The translations under genes and the position numbers were made by a program. A stretch of DNA of 9,351 bases, from positions 1-9,351 of the forward strand of contig CANGUJ010000125.1 in the NCBI GenBank assembly GCA_947456845.1, written 5' to 3'. This document shows positions 1 to 6,595 of this stretch, piece after piece. The notes beneath the pieces were generated by a model. The model ran no database searches. It saw only the letters and a list, made by a program, of their open reading frames with translations, and was not told where the DNA came from. The DNA comes from Burkholderiales bacterium. Lineage in GTDB: Bacteria > Pseudomonadota > Gammaproteobacteria > Burkholderiales > JAEUOS01. Position 1 is the stretch's first letter. Each line of letters opens with the position of its first letter.

Positions 1-68
1 GGCAAGATCGTCGTCACCGCGCCGGCGCGCAGCACTTCGAGGATGGGAAGGGAGTCGGTTTCGGACAT
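1..68 (-). CDS. N-terminal fragment of a gene cut by the window edge, possibly enoyl-CoA hydratase/isomerase family
   Basis: Only the first 22 codons are present. The protein begins MSETDSLPILEVLRAGAVTT. The ATG at 68 is the only possible start: upstream in this frame no ATG, GTG or TTG occurs before a stop at 132-134. There is no convincing Shine-Dalgarno sequence in front of it. The pattern of a short acidic N-terminus followed by I-x-V-x-R-x-G-A-V-T-T-I recalls the first beta hairpin of crotonase-fold proteins, which is normally followed by an N-R-P motif. That motif would lie outside the window, and the next residue is proline, which fits poorly. The gene is divergent from birA and 211 bases from it. 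Existence as a gene is fairly likely; the family is a guess. Confidence 0.4.
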   Translation of the reverse strand, partial: MSETDSLPILEVLRAGAVTTIL

Positions 69-279
69 GGGCCGGCGGGCCGGGCCGACCGCGCTTGCGG
101 CCAGCGCGAATCGCGTGCTTTCCTTTTGTGAGTCAGCGCGCGTCCGGTATGGGGCGCGGAGGCGGGACCGTTCAAGGGAGTGTAGCAAATGGCCCCGTCG
201 TTAAAATGGTGCACTTAGGCTTGGCGCCACCACCAGGCGCAGGGCATCACCGCGTACCCTTACCTGCACCTCCAGGCAA

Positions 280-1092
280 ATGCTCGACGAAAAGGCAATA
301 GCAGCGGCCATGGCGCCGGCGGCAAGACGCCGCTTCGACGTGCATGTGGTGCCCACCACCGGTTCGACCAATACGGACCTGATGGCGCTGGCAGGCAGCC
401 TGCCGGCGGGTTACGTGCTGGCGGCGGAATCCCAGACCGCCGGCCGCGGGCGCCGCGGACGCACCTGGGTTTCCCGTCCCGGCGCGAGCCTGACTTTCTC
501 GCTGCTGTGGAAGTTCGGTCCCGCCGCGCGCACATCGGGCTTGAGCCTCGCTGTCGGTTTGGGCGTGGCTCAGGCGCTCGACCGATGCGGCGTCACCGGG
601 GTCATGCTGAAGTGGCCCAACGACCTGCTGGTCGACCTCCCCGGCGGATGGGCCAAGCTGGGCGGCGTCCTGATCGAGATGATCACAGGCCCCGCAGGGG
701 CGATGACGGTGATCATCGGCATCGGCCTGAACATCCGGCCGGTCGGTGCCGATGCGGTGGCGGGGCAGGACATTGCCAGTCTGGGCGCGCTCGGTTGGGT
801 GGGGTCGCGCAACACGGTGCTGGCTTTGCTGCTGGAGGAGTTGCTCGGTGTACTGGATGGCTTCGAAACCGGCGGTTTCGCCCCGTTTGCCGCCGCCTGG
901 AACGCCCGGCATGCCTTCCGCGACCGGCAGGTGACCGTGAGCGGCATGGAGGGCGGCGCCATCGCGGGGATCGCCGCAGGGGTGCAGCCCGACGGCGCGC
1001 TCGCGCTCCATACCGATGCCGGCCTGATGCGCATCATCAGCGGCGACGTATCGTTGCGCGCGGGACCGCTTTCGCCGGGCGACGATTCCTAA
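280..1092 (+). CDS. birA: Biotin--[acetyl-CoA-carboxylase] ligase (BirA, short form without HTH)
   Basis: A 270-residue cytosolic enzyme that activates biotin with ATP to biotinyl-5'-AMP and transfers it to the target lysine of biotin carboxyl carrier proteins such as AccB. Visible motifs in order are T-G-S-T-N at 27-31 (start of the catalytic domain), the E-S-Q-T-A-G-R-G-R-R-G-R nucleotide/biotin loop at 50-61, K-W-P-N-D at 111-115, and K-L-G-G-V-L-I-E at 126-133 with the catalytic-site lysine. A small C-terminal domain follows. There is no N-terminal winged-helix domain of the kind E. coli BirA uses to repress the biotin operon. This is therefore a monofunctional ligase, as is common in betaproteobacteria. 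The ATG at 280 has only a weak CAGG upstream. In related genomes birA is often followed by coaX (type III pantothenate kinase). Here it is followed by a gene-free stretch and a convergent transporter operon. Confidence 0.95.
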   Translation: MLDEKAIAAAMAPAARRRFDVHVVPTTGSTNTDLMALAGSLPAGYVLAAESQTAGRGRRGRTWVSRPGASLTFSLLWKFGPAARTSGLSLAVGLGVAQALDRCGVTGVMLKWPNDLLVDLPGGWAKLGGVLIEMITGPAGAMTVIIGIGLNIRPVGADAVAGQDIASLGALGWVGSRNTVLALLLEELLGVLDGFETGGFAPFAAAWNARHAFRDRQVTVSGMEGGAIAGIAAGVQPDGALALHTDAGLMRIISGDVSLRAGPLSPGDDS

Positions 1093-1103
1093 AAGAAGAG
1101 GCG

Positions 1104-1253
1104 GTCATCCCGCTGGAAGTACCCCAATCGCCGGGCCTTGTTGCCGGGGAGAAGCTGCGCGTGACCGCCTATGCGGGTCGGGTGGAACCCATTCCGCCGC
1201 GTACGCCCAGGTCGCTGCGGGGTTTTCCGAAGAGCATGGACACCGCGATCGAG
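1104..1253 (+). pseudogene. Remnant resembling an AbrB/MazE-type (VapB-like) antitoxin
   Basis: This frame, starting 11 bases after the birA stop, reads VIPLEVPQSPGLVAGEKLRV, then T-A-Y-A-G-R-V-E-P-I-P, then P-R-S-L-R-G-F-P-K-S-M-D-T-A-I-E. The order matches antitoxins with a SpoVT/AbrB swapped-hairpin domain: V-I-P-x-E-V...L-G-L-x-x-G-(D/E)-K-L-R-V...G-R-V-E-L-x-P, followed by a toxin-binding tail with R-G-x-x-K-G-M-D-T-x-x-E. What is missing is the usual N-terminus (start codon and the T-x-S-x-K-G-Q strand). No ATG, GTG or TTG lies just ahead of it, and no partner PIN-domain toxin is found. The tail runs on without a stop into the neighbouring ATPase gene. I read it as a decayed, 5'-truncated antitoxin gene. 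Recognition is by eye from a short stretch, so chance similarity is not excluded. Confidence 0.4.
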
Positions 1254-1278
1254 CTTTGCCAGGGCTGCAAATCCGGTC

Positions 1279-2886
1279 TCACAGGCCGAAGGCGTAATCC
1301 CGGCCGGGCGCCGCGGCGAACAACGCCCGCGTGTACTCGTGCTGCGGCGCGCCGAACACGTCCTTGGCCGTACCGTACTCCACCACCCGCCCCTTGGACA
1401 TCACCGCGACATGGTCGCAGACCTGCGCCGCCACGCGCAGGTCGTGGGTGATGAACAGCATTGCAAGGTTGAGCCGGTCGCGGATTTCGTCGAGCAGGCG
1501 CAGCACCTGTGCCTGCACGGACACGTCGAGCGCGGAGACCGCCTCGTCGGCGATGAGCAGCTCCGGCTCCATGGCCAGCGCGCGGGCGATGCAGATGCGC
1601 TGGCGCTGCCCGCCGGAGAACTGGTGCGGATAGCGGTTGAGCGCGTCCGGGTCGAGGCGCACGGTTGCCATCAGTTCCCTGGCGCGCGCCAGCGCGGCGG
1701 CGCGGGAGAGGCCGTAGTTGAGCGGCCCTTCGATGATGGCCTCGCCCACCGTGCGGCGCGGATTGAGGCTGCGATAGGGGTCCTGGAAGACGATCTGCAC
1801 GCGCCGGCGCAGCGGCCGCAGCTCGCGCGCCGACAGGCGCGCGATGTCGTCGTTGCCCAGCATGACGTTGCCGGCGGTCGGGTCGATCAGCCGCGCGATG
1901 GCGCGCGCCACCGTGGACTTGCCCGAGCCGGACTCGCCGACGATGCCGAGCGTCTGCCCGCGGCGGATGCGGAAACTCACATCCTCGGCGGCGCGCACCT
2001 CGCGCCTGGCCGCGAGAAATCCGCCCGAGGCATAGATCTTCGACAGCCCGCTGGCTTCCAGCACCACCGGCGCCGCCGGGTCGGCGCCGCGATGCCGGGG
2101 CACGATGCCGGGCACCGCGGCGATCAGCATTTGCGTATACGGATGGCGCGGCGCCGACAGCAGGTCGGCCTTGGGCCGCTCCTCGACCAGCGTGCCAAGG
2201 CGCAATACCGCCACCCGGTCGGCGATTTCGGCGACCACGCCGAAATCGTGGGTGATGAACAGCACTCCGGTGCCGTGGTTCTGCTGCAGTTCGCGGATCA
2301 GCTTCAGGATCTGCGCCTGCGTGGTCACGTCCAGCGCCGTGGTGGGTTCGTCGGCGATCAGCAGCACCGGCTCCATGATGAGCGCGATGGCGATCATGAT
2401 GCGCTGGCGCTGCCCCCCCGAGAGCTGGTGCGGGTAGGAGGCCATCATGCGGTCCGGGTCGGGCAGGTGCACTTCCTCGATGATCCGGCGCACCCTGGCG
2501 CGGCGCTCGTCCGCGCCCAGCCTGCTGTGCATGCGCAGCACCTCATCGATCTGCTCGCCGCAGCGCATGACCGGATTCAGCGCCGTCATCGGCTCCTGGA
2601 AGATCATCGACATGCGCACGCAGCGCAGTTCGCGCAGGCGCTCCGGCTCTGCCTTGAGGATGTCCTCGCCTTCGAGCAGGATTTCGCCGCTGGTGGCCTT
2701 GAGTTCCCGCGGCGACAGGCCCATCACCGCATGGGCGATCACCGACTTGCCGGACCCTGACTCACCCACCAGGCAGACGATCTCGCCGCGCGCCACCGTG
2801 AGGTTGACGCCGCTCACCGCATGGCTGCGGTCGCCGCCCTGCGGCAGCGCGATGCTGAGGTTGCGGATCTCCAGGATGGTGCCCAT
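1279..2886 (-). CDS. Dipeptide/oligopeptide-type ABC transporter ATPase, two fused ATP-binding domains
   Basis: A 535-residue cytoplasmic energy-coupling subunit in which the DppD-like and DppF-like ATPases are one polypeptide, as in GsiA and YejF. Domain 1 (about 1-265) has Walker A G-E-S-G-S-G-K-S at 41-48, Q-loop Q97, signature L-S-G-G-Q at 155-159, Walker B L-L-I-A-D-E at 175-180 and H-loop H213. An R-H-P-Y-T element at 247-251 belongs to the oligopeptide/dipeptide C-terminal extension. Domain 2 (about 274-535) has Walker A at 317-324, Q368, F-S-G-G-Q at 423-427, Walker B at 443-448 with D-E-A in place of the usual D-E-P, and H481. Both nucleotide sites look complete. The frame stays open far upstream, but the ATG at 2886 is right: it precedes a canonical start (T-I-L-E-I-R-N-L) and follows the permease stop by 8 bases. 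A GAGG overlapping that stop codon lies 6 bases ahead. It is the last gene of the operon, and no clear terminator follows. Confidence 0.94.
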   Translation of the reverse strand: MGTILEIRNLSIALPQGGDRSHAVSGVNLTVARGEIVCLVGESGSGKSVIAHAVMGLSPRELKATSGEILLEGEDILKAEPERLRELRCVRMSMIFQEPMTALNPVMRCGEQIDEVLRMHSRLGADERRARVRRIIEEVHLPDPDRMMASYPHQLSGGQRQRIMIAIALIMEPVLLIADEPTTALDVTTQAQILKLIRELQQNHGTGVLFITHDFGVVAEIADRVAVLRLGTLVEERPKADLLSAPRHPYTQMLIAAVPGIVPRHRGADPAAPVVLEASGLSKIYASGGFLAARREVRAAEDVSFRIRRGQTLGIVGESGSGKSTVARAIARLIDPTAGNVMLGNDDIARLSARELRPLRRRVQIVFQDPYRSLNPRRTVGEAIIEGPLNYGLSRAAALARARELMATVRLDPDALNRYPHQFSGGQRQRICIARALAMEPELLIADEAVSALDVSVQAQVLRLLDEIRDRLNLAMLFITHDLRVAAQVCDHVAVMSKGRVVEYGTAKDVFGAPQHEYTRALFAAAPGRDYAFGL

Positions 2887-2894
2887 GTCCGGCC

Positions 2895-3824
2895 TCAGGC
2901 GCGCTTGGCCATCTTGGGATCGAGCGTGTCGCGCAGCCCGTCGCCCAGGATGTTGACCGCCAGCACCGTCACGGCGAGGAAGATGCCGGGAAAGAAGACG
3001 TTGTGCGGGAACTGCTGGAACTGCACGCGGCCCTCGGCCATGATGTTGCCCCAGGTCGGCATGTCGGTGGGCAGGCCCACGCCGAGGAAGGACAGGATGG
3101 CCTCGGTGAGGATGGCGGAGGCGCAGATGTAGGTGCCCTGCACGATCAGGGGCGCCACCGTGTTGGGCAGGATGTGGCCGAACATGATCTTGAAGGTCGA
3201 GGTGCCCAGCGAGACCGCCGCCTCCACGTACGGTTCTTCGCGGATCGACAGCACCAGCGAGCGCACCAGGCGCGTGACCCGCGGAATCTCGGGGATGGCG
3301 ATGGCGATCACCACGGTGACGAGGCTCGCTTTCCACAGCGCCACCAGCGCGATGGCGATCAGGATGCCGGGAATCGCCATGATGCCGTCCATGACCCGCA
3401 TCAACGGCATGTCGAGCCAGCGCAGGTAGCCCGCGGACAGGCCGGCCAGCACGCCGACGAACACCGACAGCAGCGCGCAAGCGATGCCCACCACCAGCGA
3501 CACGCGCGTGCCGTAGATCACGCGGCTGTAGATATCGCGGCCGAACGAATCCGAACCCATCAGGAAGGTGTGCTTGACGCTTTCACCCTCCAGCGTGGTG
3601 ATCTCGCCCGCGCCGCCGGGGAGCAGGTCGCGACTGCCCGGATCGAACAGGGTCGGATCGACGGTGCCGAGCAGCGGCGCCGCCAGTGCGATGAGCGCGA
3701 GCAGCAGCATGGCGACCCCGCCGATGCGCACCGCCCAGTGGCGGGCGAGCATGCGCCACACCGTCGGCCGCTCGAACACGTTGGCGGCTTCGGTGGAAAG
3801 GTCGGCAGCGGGGACGCTGGACAT
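2895..3824 (-). CDS. Peptide-type ABC transporter permease, DppC/GsiD-like
   Basis: A 309-residue inner-membrane subunit that forms half of the translocation pore. It has the DppC layout: a cytoplasmic N-terminus, a first membrane helix at about 32-52, then a periplasmic loop leading to G-S-D-S-F-G-R-D at 90-97, the family hallmark (OppC_N region followed by BPD_transp_1). Further helices follow, along with an EAA-type coupling loop beginning at E201-A-A-V-S-L-G, which docks on the ATPase. L-G-V-G-L-P and W-G near the C-terminus are also typical. The ATG at 3824 lies only 2 bases after the stop of the upstream permease, in the string TGATCATG. No separate Shine-Dalgarno is seen, so translation is probably coupled. 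The next gene is the fused ATPase, 8 bases on. The substrate cannot be inferred. Confidence 0.93.
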   Translation of the reverse strand: MSSVPAADLSTEAANVFERPTVWRMLARHWAVRIGGVAMLLLALIALAAPLLGTVDPTLFDPGSRDLLPGGAGEITTLEGESVKHTFLMGSDSFGRDIYSRVIYGTRVSLVVGIACALLSVFVGVLAGLSAGYLRWLDMPLMRVMDGIMAIPGILIAIALVALWKASLVTVVIAIAIPEIPRVTRLVRSLVLSIREEPYVEAAVSLGTSTFKIMFGHILPNTVAPLIVQGTYICASAILTEAILSFLGVGLPTDMPTWGNIMAEGRVQFQQFPHNVFFPGIFLAVTVLAVNILGDGLRDTLDPKMAKRA

Positions 3825-3826
3825 GA

Positions 3827-4768
3827 TCAGTAGCGGATGCGCGGGTCGAACAGCAGGTAGGAAAGATCGACCAGCAGGTTGATCAGTACGTAGACGAAGG
3901 AGAAGAACAGGATCACGCCCTGGATGGTGGGGAAATCGCGCGCCAGCACCGCATCGACCGTCAGCCGGCCGAGGCCGGGTATGCCGTACACCGATTCGGT
4001 GACCACCACGCCGCCGATGAGCAGCGCAATGCCGATGCCGATCACCGTGAGGATGGGCACCGCCGCGTTCACCAGCGCGTGGCTGATCAGCACGCGCGCT
4101 TCCGGCAGCCCCTTGGCGCGCGCGGTGCGGATGTAGTCCTCGGAGAGCACGTCCTGCACGCTGGCGCGCGTCACCCGGGCGATCAGGGCGATGTAGACCA
4201 CCGAGAGCGTCACCGAAGGCAGGATCAGGTGGCGGATGAACGGCCCGAAGCCGTCGCCGATGCGCTGATAGCCCTGCACCGGCAGCAGGCCCAGTTTCAG
4301 GGAGACCAGCCAGATCAGCAGGTAGCCCAGCACGAACACCGGAATCGAGAAACCCAGCACCGAGAAACTCATCAGCGCGCGATCCAGCCAGCCGCCCTGG
4401 CGCCAGGCGGCGAGCACCCCCAGCGGCACGGCCACCAGCACGGCGATGAGGATGGTGCAGAACGACAGGGCCAGGGTCGGCTCGATGCGCTGGCCGATCA
4501 GCGTGGCGACCTTCATCTTGAAGAAGTAGGACTCGCCGAGGTCGCCCGCCAGGAGGTTGCCGAACCAGATGCCGAACTGGGTGACGAGCGGCTTGGACAA
4601 GCCGAGGTTCTCGCGGATCTTCGCCACGTTCTCCGGCGAGGCGGCGTCGCCGGCGATGATGGCTGCCGGGTCGCCGGGGGTCAGGCGCAGCAGCAGGAAC
4701 ACCAGCACGGCCACGATCAGCAGGACCGGGACGGTGGCCAGCGTGCGCTTGACGAGAAAGGCGAACAT
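3827..4768 (-). CDS. Peptide-type ABC transporter permease, DppB/GsiC-like
   Basis: A 313-residue inner-membrane pore subunit, partner of the DppC-like permease. It starts M-F-A-F-L-V-K-R and runs straight into a first membrane helix (about 9-28). This is followed by the family element L-R-L-T-P-G-D-P at 28-34 and the periplasmic G-D-L-G-E-S at 75-80. About five more helices come after. The EAA-type cytoplasmic loop is D-Y-I-R-T-A-R-A-K-G-L at 211-221. The C-terminus L-L-F-D-P-R-I-R-Y is typical for DppB proteins, so the gene is full length. The start has little more than a weak purine stretch ahead of it. The gene lies 163 bases downstream of the solute-binding protein gene, and a terminator-like hairpin sits in that gap. 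Expression is therefore likely to be lower than that of the binding protein. Confidence 0.94.
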   Translation of the reverse strand: MFAFLVKRTLATVPVLLIVAVLVFLLLRLTPGDPAAIIAGDAASPENVAKIRENLGLSKPLVTQFGIWFGNLLAGDLGESYFFKMKVATLIGQRIEPTLALSFCTILIAVLVAVPLGVLAAWRQGGWLDRALMSFSVLGFSIPVFVLGYLLIWLVSLKLGLLPVQGYQRIGDGFGPFIRHLILPSVTLSVVYIALIARVTRASVQDVLSEDYIRTARAKGLPEARVLISHALVNAAVPILTVIGIGIALLIGGVVVTESVYGIPGLGRLTVDAVLARDFPTIQGVILFFSFVYVLINLLVDLSYLLFDPRIRY

Positions 4769-4883
4769 GGGGCTGCTTCAGGGTCTGGCGGCGGCTTGGA
4801 CGCGGGCGGAACGAGGCGGGTTTGAAGGGGGGCCGCGGTGCGGTTCGGCGCAACGGCGCGAAGGCGGGCGGATGGGCGGCTGC

Positions 4884-4916
4884 AAAAACACAAAGGGGGC
4901 GGAAATCCCGCCCCCT
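4884..4916 (-). terminator. Intrinsic terminator/attenuator between solute-binding protein and permease genes
   Basis: Read on the minus strand, a perfect 9-base stem AGGGGGCGG / CCGCCCCCT (4916-4908 with 4902-4894) closes a 5-base loop. It is followed by the T-rich run TTGTGTTTTT (4893-4884). It begins 15 bases after the TAG stop of the solute-binding protein gene. On the plus strand no T-run follows, so it should act only on minus-strand transcripts. Because the permeases and ATPase lie further downstream on the same strand, partial read-through here would set the ratio of binding protein to membrane complex. Confidence 0.75.
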
Positions 4917-4931
4917 CGCAGCGCGAAGCGC

Positions 4932-6512
4932 CTACTTCTTGATGTTCCAGTAGAAGTTGCCCGGCCCGAACACCATGCCGGTGACGCCCTTCTTGACCGC
5001 AGCGGGGTTGAAGTACTCGCCGACCGGAGCGTGGGTGCCCACCTCAAAAGCGCGCGCCTGGATGGCTTCGGCCAACGCCTTGCGCTTGCCCGCATCGATC
5101 TCGCGCGCGAACTGGTCGCGCAGCTTTTCGATCTCCGCATCGGTGGGCCAGCCGAACCAGGACTTCTCGCCCGCCGAGCCGATCGCGGCGTTGGTCAGCG
5201 GGTTCCATACGTCAGGCGACACCCACGAGGTGGCGAAAATGTTCCAGCCGCCGGCGGCAGGGGCATCCTTCTTGGCGCGCCGCCCGACCAGGGTGTTCCA
5301 GTCCATCGACTGCAGATCGACCTTGAAGCCGGCCTGGCGCAGCAGTTGAGCGGCCACGTCCGGCAGCTTGGTGATCGACGCCAGGTCGGTAGGCTTCATG
5401 ACCACCACGGTGGTGCCGTCATAGCCGGAGGCCTTCAGCAGGTCCTGCGCCTTCTTCATGTTGCTCTTGCCGATCAGGTCGGAGCCCTTGGTCGAGCCGT
5501 AGGGCGTGCCGCACACGAACATCGACGGGCAGGACTTGTAGTATTCCTTGATGCCGACCTGCGCCTTCAGGAACGCGTCCTGGTTGAAGGCGGCGATGGC
5601 CGCCTGGCGCACCTTGGGATTGTTGAACGGCGGGTGCAGGTGGTTGAAGCGCACCATGTACTGGAAGCCGAGGCTGTTCGAGTTGACGATCTGCACGCTG
5701 GCGTCCTTGGTCAGGGCGGCATAGGACTCGAACGCCGGCTGCTCGATGATGTCGACCTCGCCCTTGGCGAGCGCATTGACCTGCGCCTGCGCGTCGCGCA
5801 GCGCCAGGTTCCATTCGACGCGCTCGATATAGGCGATCTTGCCGCCGGTGGAGCCCGACGGCGGCTCCTTGCGCGGCACGTACTTGGCGAACTTGGTGTA
5901 GACGGCGCGGTCGCCGGGCTTGAATTCGTCGCGCTTGAACACGTAGGGGCCGGAACCGACGTACTCCTCGATCTGCTTGTCGGCGGGCGTGTCGGCCACG
6001 CGCTTGGGCATGATGAAGGGGACGTTGGAAGACGGCTTGCCGAGGGCGTCGAGCATGATGCCGCAGGCTTCCGAAAGGAAGATGCGGAATGTGTCCGGCG
6101 ACGGCGAATCCATGCGCGCGATGAAGGTGAACAGCTTCTGCCCCATGGCATCGCGCTTGCCCCAGCGGGCGAGCGAGGCGATCACGTCCTCGCCGGTGAC
6201 GGGCCGGCCGTCATGGAATTCGAGGCCGCGGCGCAGCTTGAAGGTCCACAGGCGGCTGTCCGGGCTCACCTCCCAGGTATCGACCATCTGCGGCTTGATC
6301 TGGCCCTTTTCGTCCGTGCCGAACAGGGTGTCGTAGATCATGTAGCCATGGTTGCGCGCCATGTACTGCGTGGTCCAGATCGGATCGAGGATCGAAAGAT
6401 TGGAGTGCGGGACCACCCTGAGCACGCTTTGCTGCGCGAGGGCGGCCCCCATGGCGGCGCCGGCGGCCAGCGCGACGGCGCATCCCCGCAGCAGGTGTTT
6501 ATGCAGATTCAT
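4932..6512 (-). CDS. Periplasmic solute-binding protein, family 5 (SBP_bac_5; peptide/opine/nickel class)
   Basis: A 526-residue receptor that captures substrate in the periplasm and delivers it to the permease pair encoded next. Residues 1-26 are a Sec signal peptide: K5 and R9, a hydrophobic stretch, then A-L-A before Q-Q, giving cleavage after A26. The mature protein starts with the class pattern V-L-R-V-V-P and I-L-D-P. It has Y-D-T-L-F at 60-64, the W-T-F-K-L-R-R-G-L-x-F-H-D-G segment at 89-102, and G-S-G-P-Y at 187-190, all characteristic of SBP_bac_5. C328 and C334 lie in a short segment and could form a disulfide. The ATG at 6512 has a good AGGAG (6519-6523) with 6-base spacing and a sigma-54-like promoter upstream. 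It is followed by an intrinsic terminator. Family membership is secure. Ligand specificity varies widely in this family and is not readable here. Confidence 0.94.
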   Translation of the reverse strand: MNLHKHLLRGCAVALAAGAAMGAALAQQSVLRVVPHSNLSILDPIWTTQYMARNHGYMIYDTLFGTDEKGQIKPQMVDTWEVSPDSRLWTFKLRRGLEFHDGRPVTGEDVIASLARWGKRDAMGQKLFTFIARMDSPSPDTFRIFLSEACGIMLDALGKPSSNVPFIMPKRVADTPADKQIEEYVGSGPYVFKRDEFKPGDRAVYTKFAKYVPRKEPPSGSTGGKIAYIERVEWNLALRDAQAQVNALAKGEVDIIEQPAFESYAALTKDASVQIVNSNSLGFQYMVRFNHLHPPFNNPKVRQAAIAAFNQDAFLKAQVGIKEYYKSCPSMFVCGTPYGSTKGSDLIGKSNMKKAQDLLKASGYDGTTVVVMKPTDLASITKLPDVAAQLLRQAGFKVDLQSMDWNTLVGRRAKKDAPAAGGWNIFATSWVSPDVWNPLTNAAIGSAGEKSWFGWPTDAEIEKLRDQFAREIDAGKRKALAEAIQARAFEVGTHAPVGEYFNPAAVKKGVTGMVFGPGNFYWNIKK

Positions 6513-6568
6513 GCATCGCTCCTGAAATGAAAGATGGGTACTGCAACATTTCGAGTGTGCTCAAATCA

Positions 6569-6584
6569 AGCAATCAGCGTGCCT
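6569..6584 (-). promoter_or_regulatory. Sigma-54 (RpoN) -24/-12 promoter candidate for the solute-binding protein gene
   Basis: The minus strand reads AGGCACG-CTGA-TTGCT. The sigma-54 consensus is TGGCACG-N4-TTGC(A/T). All bases agree except the first (A for T), and the GG-to-GC spacing is exactly the required 10 bases. The predicted transcription start is near 6558, giving a 46-base leader with the AGGAG ribosome site at its end. The 83-base gap is clearly richer in A+T than the flanking genes. Sigma-54 promoters need an enhancer-binding activator. No such gene is in the window, and any upstream activator sites would lie inside the amidase gene. Confidence 0.6.
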
Positions 6585-6595
6585 GAAGACCGCCA

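Noticed and set aside
202..207. TAAAAT upstream of birA as a -10 box
   Set aside because: No acceptable -35 hexamer lies 16-18 bases upstream, so the match is too weak to annotate.
1255..1271. Hairpin TTTGC...GCAAA between birA and the ATPase gene as a shared terminator
   Set aside because: A 5-base stem with a 7-base loop, low GC in the stem and no T-run on either strand.
1279..3480. Reading the ATPase gene as a 733-residue protein starting in the permease region
   Set aside because: The extra N-terminal part is an out-of-frame reading of the DppC-like permease. The ATG at 2886 fits the family start and has a ribosome site.
6480..6482. Cys11 of the solute-binding protein as a lipoprotein cysteine
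   Set aside because: Arg at -2 does not fit a lipobox, there is no hydrophobic stretch before it, and a proper signal peptidase I site (A-L-A/Q) follows the real hydrophobic core.
4557..6530. A 657-codon open frame on the plus strand across the solute-binding protein gene, and a 529-codon one at 1171-2760 across the ATPase gene
   Set aside because: Both are antisense to genes with clear family motifs and full expected lengths. Their translations are rich in Arg, Ala, Gly and His without recognisable domains. Long antisense frames are expected at this base composition.
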